Shown here one piece after another: positions 23,428 through 35,157 of a stretch of 64,000 bases of DNA. Under the pieces are notes generated by a model. It was not told the origin of the DNA, did not search any database, and saw only the letters and a list, made by a program, of their open reading frames with translations. Location: NCBI GenBank assembly GCA_019918135.1, contig WBZZ01002386.1, positions 2,501 through 66,500 on the forward strand, given 5' to 3'. Numbering within the stretch: the first letter of the stretch is position 1; each line of letters opens with the position of its first letter. This DNA comes from Paulinella micropora (Eukaryota > Cercozoa > Imbricatea > Euglyphida > Paulinellidae). A program made the position numbers and the translations under genes.

Positions 23428-23955
23428 GTGTACGTATGTATAGGAATACACACAAACACTCACCTGCATCCGTAACCAGGCACGAGGCAGACCCGCTGTG
23501 CATCATCAAGGTAGGTGTCGTGGCAAACCACCCTGCGTCCGATAAACGCTGCAAGTGAGTCATCTCGAGAGCACAGAGTGACAGGCCCGTGCACGTGTAC
23601 CCACCACCCCATAACCCTCCGCCAGAGCAACCCCATGGCATCCGCAGGATGAGCACGAAGAGTGCTGAGAGAGAGTGTGAGCCAGGAGCCCCGCTCCGGT
23701 CCGTCGTTACTTTGGTCATTTAGTCGTTTCAAGGCTTGTGGTAAGGTGTAGGGCCTCTCGCCTTCGTACAAACTCCGACCGACAGTAGTCTGGTTGACCA
23801 TCCTTCGCGGTGACCCTCTGAACACAACCCCCTCCCCCAGTGCCCACCCCTTGTGATTCCAGAGGCCACCCCGAGCCAAGAGCCATGAGTATGATGAGCA
23901 ACTCACATGAGTTACTCTCAGTAATTGGGACCCGTCTCATAAATCAATGGAACGC
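23428..23955 (-). repeat. Diverged inverted copy of the ~474-bp repeat family
   Basis: Reverse complement of this stretch resembles the 24313-24787 and 26544-27017 repeats: ACAAGCCTTGAAA, GGGGCTCCTG, TGCGGATGCCATGGGG and GCTCTGGCGGAGGGT occur in the same order. The part nearest the LINE (about 23475-23575) also matches 25371-25470 directly. It shows that the repeat family is older than the two near-identical copies. Confidence 0.6.
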
Positions 23956-23959
23956 TTAT

Positions 23960-24238
23960 CGTGCGCCCCTCATAGGCTCAGCCCGCCCATGTGAAAGCTC
24001 TACCATCTGGGCCCTATCGCCAGTTCGATTCCCGTCGGTGCCACCAGTATTTTCATTGAACATACCGGTCTATTTCTGGACCAGTATTTTCATTGAACAT
24101 ACCGGCCCGTCTGGAAGTGTTGGAACTGCCCTTGCGGGGGTGTCATTAGAGCTTATCGTCAATTCTTCGTACTCCCCTCACGGGTGAGACGATGGAGGCG
24201 CATGTGCAGAAATGCATCAGCCATTGACAGAGAAGCAC

Positions 24239-24301
<63 letters not shown>

Positions 24302-24312
24302 CATTATTATTA
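23960..24312 (+). mobile_element. SINE copy A with (TTA)n tail
   Basis: Same body as copies B and C from about 23990 (CTACCATCTGGGCCCT, B-box-like GTTCGATTCCCG, the doubled 22-bp GTATTTTCATTGAACATACC repeat, and the 3' end ...GCCATTGACAGAGAAGCAC) followed by a (TTA)n tail to 24312. Its first ~30 bp differ from the tRNA-like head of B and C, so it is 5'-divergent or has another tRNA-derived head. Confidence 0.8.
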
Positions 24313-24787
24313 TTTTGGGGGGCACCAATACATGGTTGGGTGTCACCGCCACACGGCGGGGTTGGGGCCGTTGGCAGCTTGTTATGAGGGGTACATAATC
24401 AGTGCTCCACTGATTCATGAGACGGAAACCTTTACTGAGAGAAGCTCTCTCACCACGCTCACGGCTCTTGGCTCGGGGTGGCCTCTGGTATCACTCGGGG
24501 TGCGGGGGGTGGGGGTTATCTGAGGGAGGGGGTTGGGCTCAGTGGGTCACTGGACAGGTTGGTTAACTAAACTACTGTCGGTATGAGTGGGAATGAAGGC
24601 GACAGGCTCCACACATTTCCACAAGCCTTGAAATCACTCAACTGCCACAGTAGCGACTGCCTGGACGCGGGGCTCCTGACCCACCCTCTCTCCCAGAACC
24701 CCTCGTGCTCACTTTGCGGATGCCATGGGGATGCTCTGGCGGAGGGTCGGGACGTGTTGGGTGCATGTGACCGGGCCTGTCACTTAG
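24313..24787 (+). repeat. ~474-bp repeat, copy 1
   Basis: Near-identical to 26544-27017; begins TTTTGGGGGGCACC immediately after a (TTA)n array in both copies and ends CCTGTCACTTAG. No coding potential is convincing. Starting exactly after a microsatellite in both places suggests a mobile or SINE-like unit inserted into, or spread with, (TTA)n tracts. The inverted older copy is at 23428-23955. Confidence 0.8.
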
Positions 24788-25077
24788 TGTTCTCGGTAGA
24801 TGAAGAGAGAGAGAGAGAGAGCGAGCGAGAGCGAGGCCGCCGTGGCTCGCCCGCAATCCAGCTGGGTGCACCTCGTCACAACCACTCATCGGCGTGAGCT
24901 CATAGCTGTGTGCGACATAGGTACAAGAGCAAGAGGAGAAACAGTGTGCCAGCGTGGATGTGTGGGTGAGGCAGTGCGGTGAGGCAAAGCAGCGATGCCA
25001 GTCGAATCCCTGGAGACGGAACCTAGCATCAAAAACATCGTATAAGTCTACCCCAGGCCTCCATCCACCGAGTGGTG

Positions 25078-25137
25078 AGCTCGATAAAAGAAGACCCGAG
25101 TGGCGTTATTTAAAGCTCAACCCTTAAAAAAGCATAA
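25078..25137 (-). repeat. Second copy of the LINE 5'-end sequence
   Basis: Matches 23370-23427 (GTTATTTAAAGCTCAACCC core). No LINE coding sequence adjoins it, so it is a fragment of another LINE copy or of a related repeat. Confidence 0.55.
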
Positions 25138-25147
25138 ACATGTACGC

Positions 25148-25321
25148 CGCCAGGAACCCAACAACAATAACATAGCAGCCAGGAACCCAACAACAATAAC
25201 ATAGCAGCCAGGAACCCAACAACAATAACATAGCAGCCAGGAACCCAACAACAATAACATAGCAGCCAGGAACCCAACAACAATAACATAGCAGCCAGGA
25301 ACCCAACAACAATAACATAGC
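25148..25321. repeat. 29-bp minisatellite, six units
   Basis: Six nearly perfect head-to-tail units of 29 bp containing AACCCAACAACAATAACATA. There are no unique spacers, so it is not a CRISPR array. The next bases hold degenerate AGGAACCCGCC and CCCGTAACCAGG variants. Confidence 0.9.
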
Positions 25322-25592
25322 TTCCGTAACCAGCCTTCAGGAACCCGCCTCAGTTACCCGCCCCCGTAACCAGGCCAGAGACGTGACGTACTATGCATCA
25401 TTGAGGTGTCGTGGCAAGCCACCCTGCGTCCGATAGAAGCTACAAAAGAGTCATCTACCGAGAACACTCGTAGAGATTCGCCTATGTATGTATGAATGTA
25501 TGTGCATGTATGTATGAGAGAGAGAGCGAGAGAGCGAGAGAGAGAGAGAGGGGGGGGGGGACAGTGTGTGTGTGTGAGAGAGAGAGAGCGCG

Positions 25593-25593
<1 letters not shown>

Positions 25594-25654
<61 letters not shown>
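25594..25654. repeat. (TTA)n array
   Basis: Pure ATT/TTA microsatellite, preceded by GA/GT-rich low-complexity DNA (about 25515-25590). It ends exactly where SINE copy B begins. Similar arrays lie at 24240-24312, 25923-25964, 26232-26333 and 26508-26543. Confidence 0.95.
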
Positions 25655-25964
25655 GGACACCGTGATAGCCCAGTGGTCAAGTTCTACCATCTGGGCCCTG
25701 TCGCCAGTTCGATTCCCGTCGGTGCCACCAGTATTTTCATTGAACATACCGGTCTATTTCTGGACCAGTATTTTCATTGAACATACCGGCCCGTCTGGAA
25801 GTGTTGGAACTGCCCTTGCGGGGGTGTCATTAGAGCTTATCGTCAATTCTTCGTACTCCCCTCACGGGTGAGACGATGGAGGCGCATGTGCAGAAATGCA
25901 TCAGCCATTGACAGAGAAGCACTATTATTATGATTATTATCATTATTATTATTATTATTATTAT
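25655..25964 (+). mobile_element. tRNA-derived SINE, copy B
   Basis: Head of 76 bp (25655-25730) reads like a tRNA: GGACACC start, A-box-like TAGCCCAGTGG, B-box AGTTCGATTCC (25706-25716) and a GGTGCCACCA end. The body has a 22-bp direct duplication (25731-25752, 25768-25789). The last ~47 bp resembles the LINE 3' end, followed by a (TTA)n tail. It would be transcribed by RNA polymerase III from the internal boxes and probably mobilised by the neighbouring LINE family. Confidence 0.88.
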
Positions 25965-26333
<369 letters not shown>

Positions 26334-26506
26334 GGGAGTACATAGGCCATCGGTCCTTTCCATGGGCTGATTGGTATAAAGCTCCTAGAGTAATGTTCTA
26401 TGCCGTCACTTCCTTTATTCCACCGATTGGTGTGGAGACTTTCCTTATGGAATGGAGGACTGGATGCACATGGCCTTTTGGCTCAGCAATTGGCAGGAGA
26501 TACACG

Positions 26507-26543
<37 letters not shown>
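26334..26543 (+). other. Unique spacer with (TTA)n end
   Basis: About 175 bp not seen elsewhere in the window (ATAGGCCATCGGTCC...GGAGATACACG), followed by a short (TTA)n array (26508-26543) that abuts repeat copy 2. It may be another SINE-like unit; no pol III boxes are evident. Confidence 0.4.
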
Positions 26544-26545
<2 letters not shown>

Positions 26546-27017
26546 TTGGGGGGCACCAATACATGGTTGGGTGTCACCGCCACACGGCGGGGTTGGGGCC
26601 GTTGGCAGCTTGTTATGAGGGGTACATAATCAGTGCTCCACTGATTCATGAGACGGAAACTTTACTGAGAGAAGCTCTCTCACCACGCTCACGGCTCTTG
26701 GCTCGGGGTGGCCTCTGGTATCACTCGGGGTGCGGGGGGTGGGGGTTATCTGAGGGAGGGGGTTGGGCTCAGTGGGTCACTGGACAGGTTGGTTAACTAA
26801 ACTACTGTCGGTATGAGTGGGAATGAAGGCGACAGGCTCCACACATTTCCACAAGCCTTGAAATCACTCAACTGCCACAGTAGCGACTGCCTGGACGCGG
26901 GGCTCCTGACTCACCCTCTCTCCCAGAACCCCTCGTGCTCACTTTGCGGATGCCATGGGGATGCTCTGGCGGAGGGTCGGGACGTGTTGGGTGCATGTGA
27001 CCGGGCCTGTCACTTAG
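26544..27017 (+). repeat. ~474-bp repeat, copy 2
   Basis: Second near-identical copy of 24313-24787, same orientation, again starting right after a (TTA)n tract. Its end coincides with the start of the 3' segment of the interrupted gene. Confidence 0.8.
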
Positions 27018-27021
27018 CAGG

Positions 27022-27904
27022 ACTGCACTCCGGAGGATTTGTTGTCCTTTACTGTTCGCCGACTTTTGCAAGCTCCGTTTGTCTATGGTGATGATGGTGG
27101 TGCCGGTTCAAAGACGAGGGTAATATCCCCTTTTCCCACCACCCTGAGCAAGCAATGGTTCGCTTCTTTCTTTAGCAGAAATGGGACTTTGCAGGACAAA
27201 GGTACCAAATTAATTGGGGAAGTGGGAGCGGAGCCACTGGCAAGGGCATCACATGTCCCAATCTCCTTTTTTACACAACATGTCCCAGCCGCACATGGTC
27301 GGCTTACAAAAGTCATGCTAGAGTTCGTTCAGTTTGCTTTGTGCACTGTTGAGGAGGAAGAAAGGTTCCTTCCTGGTGCCCGGCCACCAACAGGCGATGA
27401 CATCGCGAAGCCTTCTTTACAGGAATTGAAGGACCATCCCTCCTGGACTATAGCTATCCAGGATGGGAACCACTTATTCTTTGCTGAGCTAGGGGACGTG
27501 GAAGACATCCGGTGGAAAATAAAGTAGTCACTGGTTTGAGAGAAGTCCCAGCTCACAAACTCCTCTCTTGGCCTGACCCAGCGGTCTTAACCATGCAGGA
27601 GAGTTTAAAGAAAAAACATTTCCCAGCAAAAAGGATAAACACGAGGCTTAATGATAAAATTTGGAAACTCGATACCAGCTGGACAAAAAAAGGGGAGGAA
27701 GTCTGGGTTGACGTGGAAGATATTATTTACTGTTTTCCAGGTTTCAATCCCAAAACAAACACAGTGCCTTTCACTGTGCAACAAACCTTGGGTGCGCATT
27801 TCCAACGACAACAGTATAATCATTTCCGTTTTGCAAACACACGTAGTTTTGTATCTCGTTTCCTATCTGCGAAGGTTGTTGTTTTCTCCTTAAATATGAC
27901 ATAA
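27022..27904 (+). CDS. Unrecognised gene, 3' segment
   Basis: Open from the repeat boundary, reading CTPEDLLSFTVRRLLQAP, through about 165 codons to GDVEDIRWKIK and a stop at 27527. Protein-like sequence continues in the next frame from about 27515 (KVVTGLREVPAHKLLSW) to 27904, so one small frameshift or intron lies near 27515-27525. Several Trp residues and an acidic/basic alternation recall the 17794-18370 segment. No domain is recognised. Start here is an insertion boundary, not a real initiation codon. Probably the downstream part of the gene split by the LINE/SINE cluster. Confidence 0.4.
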
Positions 27905-27964
27905 TTCAGCATTTTCTTACTGTGGAAATGACATAATTCATAATTACGTCTGGGTGGGCGTTAG

Positions 27965-28440
27965 CAGTGAACTTGACTGGTGTAGATACAGTCCCTTACA
28001 AACCACTTGGTATATTAATAAAATAATATTACCAGCAGCTTATTCAGCATGTCTACTAACTTGATCAAGCAGAAAACCGGTCTTGAAACATTATTTTCAT
28101 AGTGCACTGAACTTGACTAGTTTAAAAAAAATCCCACACATGATTAGAAATAATGCATGTAGCTGTTATACATACTAACACACCAGTTGCTATATTAATA
28201 AAATAATATTACCGGCAGCTCATTCAGCATGTGCTTCAAGCTTTTGAAGCATAAAACCGGTTTTGAAACATTATTTTCATGGTGCACTGAACTTGACTAG
28301 TTTAGAAAAAATCCCACACATGATTAGAAATAATGCATGTAGTTGTTATACATACTAACACACCCCTTGCTGTATTAATAAAATGATATTACCGGCAGCT
28401 TATTTAGCATGTGCTTCAAGTTTTTGAAACATAAAACCTG
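27965..28440. repeat. ~180-bp AT-rich tandem repeat, about 2.6 units
   Basis: The phrase TATTAATAAAATAATATTACC recurs at about 28012, 28192 and (one change) 28372, exactly 180 bp apart, with CACTGAACTTGACTAG and CCCACACATGATTAG at matching phases. A satellite-like array between the interrupted gene and the transposase-like gene. Confidence 0.9.
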
Positions 28441-28493
28441 TTTTTTTTATTATTTTTTTAAAAAAAGTTGTAATATTTATTATTAATATTTAC

Positions 28494-31400
28494 TTACGAT
28501 CCACCGCCCAGACGAGGAGCGGTACGAGGAATCCACTCATCATCATCATCTACACGCTTCTGTTTCTTCTTCTGCTTGTTTCCCCTTCCTCCTTTCTTCT
28601 TCCTCTTCAAAGAAGAAGAAGAAAAAGAAGGCTGAGAAGAAGAAGCAGCAGAAGAAGAAGAAGCAGCAGAAGAAGAAAGAGGAAGAGGAGGAGAAGGAGC
28701 GAAGGCAGTTTGCACGTGTCCGGTGAAAATGGATGGCTCCGGTTGGCTCAATTCATGGAGCCAAGCGTCCACATCACCAGGACATATCTCATCAAACCTG
28801 CCATACTCCAGCCCATCTACACCACCACATATCTCCTCATGCTTTCTTATCCAAGAAGGCAGAGAAGCAGCATACGAGCTACCGCACCCTATACTACACT
28901 TCACATACTTCTCACTCTCCGCCCACACATCACACAGCGGGTTTAAGCGAGCTCTCCAGTGCTGGAGCGGACACTCGACATCATCTGTCCAGCGTCTGCT
29001 CGAGCACGAGAAATGAGCGCGCTTATGCTTGCCGTTGTAGTGTTCGATGGCCTGAGTGTTGTAGTCTATGAAGGAGATATGAGGGGTGAGTGGCAGTAGC
29101 TCATAGGCATGATTGATGAAAATGTGGATGTAGACGGTGATGAATGCAGGTGATAGAATAGGTAACCTAGCCCTCCTATCTTTCGGATCCTCTTCATCTA
29201 CATCATTCGGCGCCCGCCCTCTGGGAAAAGTAAGGGTATGAAAGAAGCGGCGCATGGCGGCCTGATGAGATGCTAATTCCTCTACCGGCAGCCCCTCTCC
29301 TTTATGAAAGACTAACCACAACCCGTACCACTCCACCCATACCTTTTTCAACTCCTCTTTCGGGATTCTTCAGTATCTCACCTAAGTCTATCACTCCCTC
29401 TTTAACCTTCCTTGCTAGCTTCCTCACCATGTCACCACTTAGCTCTTTCCACTTAAAGTTACATGTTCCCTGAGTCTCTCCTTGGCCCTTAGGCCCGAAC
29501 TACCAATACAGTCCACCTTTCTTGAGTTCGCTTTTGATTCTCGTTAAAACTTCCTGATGCTTATCTTTACCCCACTCTATCTTCTCAGCCAATACGGGGT
29601 CGTCGCGGGCGCGGCCCCACAACTCACCGTGTAAGGCCTCGTTGATGAGATGGTTTAGAAACCTATTCTGTACGCGGATGAAGAAATGCAGCGAGTCAGG
29701 AAGGCGTCGGCGCAAAGGTATGAATGGAAATAAATCTACTCTGTCATCCATGGCCGGGTGCTGACACTTGTCAGCATCGGTCATGATGGGGTAGGATGTG
29801 AGTGTGTCTTGAAGTTCCGGGCCTTTGGTCACCAGGCAATAGATGCATGGGTGCTTTCCTCTAAAACTACCTGTCCCGTGCCCGGCGACTGTGGCCAAGA
29901 ACTTCAAATCGCCCCCTAACCAAAAAATATAAGACCGATGTAGGACATGAGGATCTGCATAGCCATGGTGAGCCAAAGGCCTGCCGTCGGCGTTATACAG
30001 ATCCCCTTGCTCCTGGAGCAGTTGAAGGTCATGCCTGAATGTGCAACTTGCTAACGCTTGATAGCTGTCACCTTCAGGGGTCAGAGCAAAAGGGAAAACA
30101 AAATCTGTAGCTTTGAATTTCCTTCTTAGGTCTTTATCCTGCGGTATGATTCTCATAACCCACAACGTACTTGTTTTATTCTTGCTGATGGATCTGCCAT
30201 CAGCCTGAACGAGAACATTTACGGTGGACTCTGAAATCTGATAGGTTTTGCATACCCAACGCAAGACCTTTCGCGGGCATAGCTTCACCTCTCGAGGCAC
30301 CTGTTTTGAAGCCTGACATTCGTCGAAGGTCGGCTTCAAGTCAAAGGTGGCCTCAACCGCGGTGCCTAGCTCCTTCCTGACCTCAGAAAACTTGTCAAAA
30401 GGTATGTTGCCACTTAGCAAACCTTTGGACTTAAGCTTTTGCAACACTGTTTGACTAATGCTATCATTGTCCGCAAAGAGAAGAAGAGAGAGAAGTTGTT
30501 TTTGCGGCTCACTATTTTTACCTCCTATTGTATGTGACAAGTCATAGTTCTTCTCCGCCCATCTCCACCACTCCTTGCACACAAAGTCTACCTCTACCCC
30601 TGCCCTATCCGCAAGGTGTTGTGCAAAAGCATCCTGCATGACTCTCACGTCTGCTCTTATATTTCTCTTTCCTCTCTCGTTCAACTCACTGTATGCTTTC
30701 TTCATCTTGGGGGCGTATGACAACACCCCCACATGTTTGTTAGTTTCAAACTGAACAAAATTACTACCAGCAAGTGGAGAAGTGATATGACGTGTGACTT
30801 GTAATGACGGTTTGGTGTGTATGTGTGAAGGTTGAGGTGAGAGAATTGAAAGGTGTGTGCGTATGTCAGCAGGGTCAAAGGGTGAGGAGTCATCTACATT
30901 AAATCTTCTGGCTAGTGTGCGGGAGGAGTCGTCTACACTTCTGGCTGGTCTCCCCCTCACAGGCGTGAATGGTTCCTGCCACAAGCAAGCAAAAATATGT
31001 ACAAACACCCACATAAGCTTACACCTTACCAGCAGACAAAGGCAGGAAAACAAGCCGTACCTGCAGAAAGCAATGCATAAATGCAAACATAATGCACAGA
31101 AGACATACATAAACATGTTTCCATGAAATGAAATGAAAACTGACCATGACAGTGGCCTCCAGCTTGTCATCGTTCCGAGCACCAGCGATGATGACAGAAG
31201 GGCCCCGTTGTTGCAACTCGACTGCTATACCTTTGGCCTCCAGCTCAGCAACTATAGAGGGGAAACAAGAGAAGACACATAAGCAATACATTACAGCTGT
31301 TACATGCAAGAAAAATAGATCACACACAACACACACACACACACACTCTACTCCCACACAGTTCCAACATACAAACAGAAACAGAAACACACACAAAACA

Positions 31401-31833
31401 GATGGAAACAGCATGCAGGCACTCACCTAATTGTCTCTGAACATTTCTGGAGGCAGTCTGAATCATTCTGCTACATAACAGGCACAGAAAATATGATGTA
31501 TGTATACTAAACAAACGAAAACAAGCACTAAAATTCAAAGAAATTGGTGTTAAGAAAAGGGGCTTACTTCTGTTGTAGGTGTGCTGCTTTTACAGCGGAT
31601 AGAGATTTTTGCTGGGCAAGCATTGCTCTACCCGCTGCTGTCTTTTTTTCATTTTTTCGTAGGTAGGATCGCTTGATAGGAGCCTTTTGGTTCAACCTTG
31701 TCTTTTTTTTCACCATCGATTTTCGCCAAGTCGAATTTATTGCCGCTTTTTCCGCTACTGATGGCATTTTTGTGTTATGAAATGCCGCATATGCTAACGG
31801 GCCCGCGGCACCAGTTTCATGTCGGAGGTCCAT
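28494..31833 (-). pseudogene. Five-exon transposase-like gene, damaged near its 3' end
   Basis: Exons on the minus strand: 31833-31568, 31470-31427, 31251-31145, 31060-31025 (36 nt) and 30975-29500, all with GT-AG introns of 49-175 bp that keep frame. The joined protein (about 640 aa) has a basic N-terminus, then VQADGRSISKN, GGDLKFLATVAG, HPCIYCLV (C-x2-C) and LHFFIRVQNRFLN, a layout I associate with eukaryotic DNA-transposon proteins of unassigned superfamily. After the TAG at 29500 the reading continues protein-like (ETQGTCNFKWKELSGDMVRK) and, after a frame change near 29365-29375, joins the 29351-28494 ORF. That ORF has FINHAYELLPLTPHISFIDYN, AIEHYNGK and a Lys-rich end (KRKKKGGRGNKQKKK). 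So two lesions, or one more intron. Confidence 0.65.
31025..31060 (-). other. 36-nt exon of the transposase-like gene
   Basis: Acceptor TTTCTGCAG precedes 31060 and donor GTGTAAG follows 31025. The 36 nt encode VRLVFLPLSAGK and keep phase 0 on both sides. A competing donor (GTAAGG) 5 nt earlier would break frame. Confidence 0.55.
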
Positions 31834-32877
31834 CTGTTCACAGCGAGTGTGTGTTCAAACCACGTTGTTTCAAGCAAAAGCAAGCATGACACAAGTGTTT
31901 TCATCAGAAAACTTGGTCTGCGGCTTTCTTGAAATCCTTATTATCTACTTCAATTTTCACATTTCACGACATAGCAAATATGGTGTTTTTAACTGAAAAA
32001 TGCTCTTTGCATGATGCACTCTGCACTCAATTTTACGCACAAGTGCACAAATAAATTCAAATGTTATGTTGAGCAATCCTGCCAGAGGGTTTTTGCAGAG
32101 ATGTACGGTATAAAACAAAAACCAGGAAAACATTGGTCGAAAACTAGTTTTTCGAGATTCAGAACATACCCCCAGATCACAGCAATAGCTTATATGAACT
32201 GAAAAACTAAACATGCCGCAGACCATTCCCACTAAAAACATTGAATTCTGCGCAGACAGCATCTCAAAATCTTGAATATTGAATGAGATTACTCGCTGCG
32301 AAATATTTAATGATTCTACCGACCACTAGAACCTAGATATGCGGCACCTGCTCTGTCAGAAATGTTATTAGTATGTTATTAATAAGCAATTTCCATAAAT
32401 TAAGATTGATTCACTCGGAACCGGTGCAGAGGTCGGTTGACAATTAGGTTTGGCAGGACACAACTATTTTAAAATGACATCGCCTCTTTCACAGTTTTAT
32501 TAATAATAATAATATAAAAACAAGTAACCGTTACCTGACATTTAAATTTAAAATTTTTTGAAAATAAAATATAATAAAATCATTGTATTTTATAAAAGTA
32601 AAAAAAATTACTTGCATAAAAAACCACAAGTATTTGTGTTACACTTGCAACTTAAGAGTGGCAAAAATACTCCTTCCGTAAACAATAGTTAACAGTTACC
32701 AAATATTCAAATTTTGAATTTTTAAATAAAATATCATGATAAAATCATTCTAGTTTATCAATTTAAAATATGTAGAAATATGATTTTATGAAAAAAAAAA
32801 CAAGCAAGAAGTGTGACGAGTCGGGAAAGTGTGGGAGATAGACTGTAGACTAAGCCAGGTAACTGACCTTTTAACGG
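31834..32877. other. AT-rich spacer with degenerate repeats, no gene seen
   Basis: Short ORFs (31957-32262 minus, 32011-32202 plus) lack motifs. From about 32480 the AT-rich sequence (CAAATTTTGAATTTT, AAACAAGCAAGAA, GGGAGATAGA) resembles the tandem repeats at 40.48-41.16 kb, so related repeats flank the split-direct-repeat retrotransposon on both sides. Confidence 0.6.
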
Positions 32878-33136
32878 TTAAAATCTACTTTAATCCTTGG
32901 TTACTTTTCCCTTACTGAGAAACACAGAACAAAGAACAGAGCTTTAATGGAAGCCTAGACGATCTGATCTCGTCGGAATCAAATGGGGAAAAAGAATAGA
33001 GGTCTAGGCTCAAGCGATCTTTCAAGCTCGCTCAACATACGACAAGGCAAGTAGAACACTGCGGCCGGATCCGTCCAAGACTAGACGGTCCGGTCACAAT
33101 GACAAAAGGCGAGCGTGAAACTAACTCAGACTAACC
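32878..33136 (-). repeat. Split direct repeat B, outer copy
   Basis: About 259 bp, nearly identical to 33648-33906 in the same orientation (shared GGAAGCCTAGACGATCTGAT, GCGGCCGGATCCGTCC). Confidence 0.9.
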
Positions 33137-33157
33137 CCGGACTCAAACTTATTAAAA

Positions 33158-33290
33158 CGGGAGGAGGTGGGAAAAGAGGACGGTAGAACGGGTGGAGGAG
33201 GGGAAAGGAGGATGGTCAGACCGGGTGGAGGATGGGAAAAGGCGGACGGTAAAACCGGGTGGAGGAGGGGAAAGGTGGACGGCTAGACTG
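33158..33290. repeat. ~33-bp G-rich minisatellite
   Basis: About four imperfect units built on GGGTGGAGGAGGGGAAAGG and ACGGT, within the spacer between repeats B and A of the retrotransposon. Confidence 0.75.
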
Positions 33291-33456
33291 GGGGCCGGTC
33301 CTCAAACAAGGCAAACGAGGAAAACGGGCACGCACACATAGCAGAACGAAAAACGAAGGCTGCGACCACGACGTGCCAGGACTGGGCTTCCTACAACGAA
33401 CACGACACTGGAGCAAACGGGTGTGGGTGGGTGGGAATTTTTCGAAGTGGGACAGA

Positions 33457-33650
33457 GCTCTTTCCCAACTTCGAAAAACTTAGAAGACAACAACAAACAC
33501 AGCCGGAACAAACCAAACGCGCCGGCTTCGCCGGCGCGCCGGCCTTACTACTTACCAAAAGAGTAACGGTCAAACGAAAAAGTAACGGTCTCAAATAAAT
33601 TTTAACGTCGGTTAACTCCGGCCTCCGGCCGCCGGAGCAAACCATAATTA
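33457..33650 (-). repeat. Split direct repeat A, inner copy
   Basis: Matches 40249-40450 (AACTTAGAAGACAACAACAA, AAAAAGTAACGGTCTC, TTTTAACGTCGGTTAACTCC). It carries GC-rich inverted sequence (GCGCCGGC...GCCGGCGCGCC) and abuts repeat B. Confidence 0.88.
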
Positions 33651-33906
33651 AAATCTACTTTAATCCTTGGTTACTTTTCCCTTTCTGAGAAACACAGAAC
33701 AAAGAACAGAGCTTTAATGGAAGCCTAGACGATCTGATCTCGTCGGAATCAAATGGGGAAAAGAATAGAGGTCTAGGCTCAAGCGCTCTTTCAAGCTCGC
33801 TCAACATACGACAAGGCAAGTAGAACACTGCGGCCGGATCCGTCCAAGACTAGACGGTCCGGTCACACTGACAAAGAGCGAGCGTGAAACTAACTCAGAC
33901 TAACCA
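33648..33906 (-). repeat. Split direct repeat B, inner copy
   Basis: Near-identical to 32878-33136; lies directly beside repeat A and overlaps the end of the recombinase coding region. Confidence 0.9.
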
Positions 33907-35157
33907 CCCCCACCCGAGCCTGAGCCTAGAGCTTCTCTGACCCCCCGTGGCTTTCTGTTCTATAACTAGTTCTGTCATGTTGGCGCCCACGTAGAGCCTG
34001 AAACAGTTGGATGACCACCTGCCCGCTCGCATGATTGCAGTGTCGGAGGCACCGCAGGCGAAGAGACGAGCAGCACCCCCGCGGCGTAGCGAAATCCCGT
34101 TGAAGCGAGCTGCTGTAGGAACACGGGCCTTCTTGAGCAGGAAGCGCATTGTGTCGACGAATGTGGAGCGGCTGACTGGGGAGTTGTCAGCGAGGCGGAA
34201 GAACGGCTGCAGACCGATTGATGGGAGCTTGAAGCAATCGCGGCTTTTGCAGTACAGTTCCTTCCATTGGTGTGGACAAATAAGCGGGTTGTCTTGCTCT
34301 CCGAGCCCCACGTCACAGCCTCGCCGGAAGGGATCTTGCTTGGCGCCGTCGAGCCGAACCATAATTAGATCGAGGCCGTCGCTGTAGACGGTCCTTACAG
34401 AAGAGTTAACAAGGAAACGACAGGTGGCAAGAGCCAGAGGCTACTAACTCGCCAACCCGGAACAGACCAAAGAAGCCCCAGACTGCAACGGTTGCCACAG
34501 TTATCCATAAATGGCGTGTAGACTTGGGGATGTCTCTGTTAGAACGTTGTCCGAACACGAAGGACGCCACGGCGAGGAGCATCCAAAACTCAAGTGTCAG
34601 ACGGTTGTCTAACTTTGTGCGCTTACTGCGTTTAATACCTTTCCACACCATCTCGACGTAGTGGTTGTCGGTTGGATCATCCATTCCCAACCTGAGACAG
34701 AAGTCCCGGATGGCATACATATATACTTTGACGGTAGAGACGGCGAAGAAGCGGGACAGCCAAACCAGAAAGAGCACGATGAAAACTGGGTCCGGCCTCC
34801 ACCATTGGGGTATCCAGCGTTCCGTAGCGTAGGACTCCCCAAACTCTTGAAGTTTGTGATGGCAGAACCATACGTCGCACTAGTACCAGCTGAGAGCGAC
34901 TGGGCCATTAATTCAACTGCGGAGTCGACAAGCCAGGGGACTTCCGTAGCGGCCGCAGACGCGTTGAAGAAAGCGCGGACAGGTTCATCTCTCGCCACAA
35001 GCTTTGCGCTCGATCTACCTGCGCACGGGCCAATCAATCCACAACCTCGATGCGCTCTCGTTGAACGTGAGAAGCCGTCAGCGCAATGCCTGCCCGGACT
35101 AGCTTTGTGGCCCACACTTCTAAGAGCCTTTGCACGTGCGGCTGAGCAGAGTAACAC
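33895..35157 (-). pseudogene. Tyrosine recombinase of the DIRS/PAT element
   Basis: Higher-coordinate part: an N-terminal SAM-like helical region and FFGLFRVGEL, the box around the first catalytic Arg. Lower-coordinate part: FNGISLRRGGAARLF (H/K-x2-R box with the second Arg) and IMRAGRWSSNCFRLYV (W-x(n)-Y catalytic Tyr box). This is the phage-integrase fold used by DIRS elements for integration. Fossil, in several frames. Confidence 0.8.

Noticed and set aside
25148-25321. Regular 29-bp repeats as a CRISPR array
   Set aside because: Units are contiguous with no unique spacers, there are no cas genes, and the setting is eukaryotic.
25655-25730. tRNA gene
   Set aside because: It has A- and B-box-like sequences and a CCA end, but lies at the head of a repeated ~268-bp unit with a (TTA)n tail; a SINE head explains it better.
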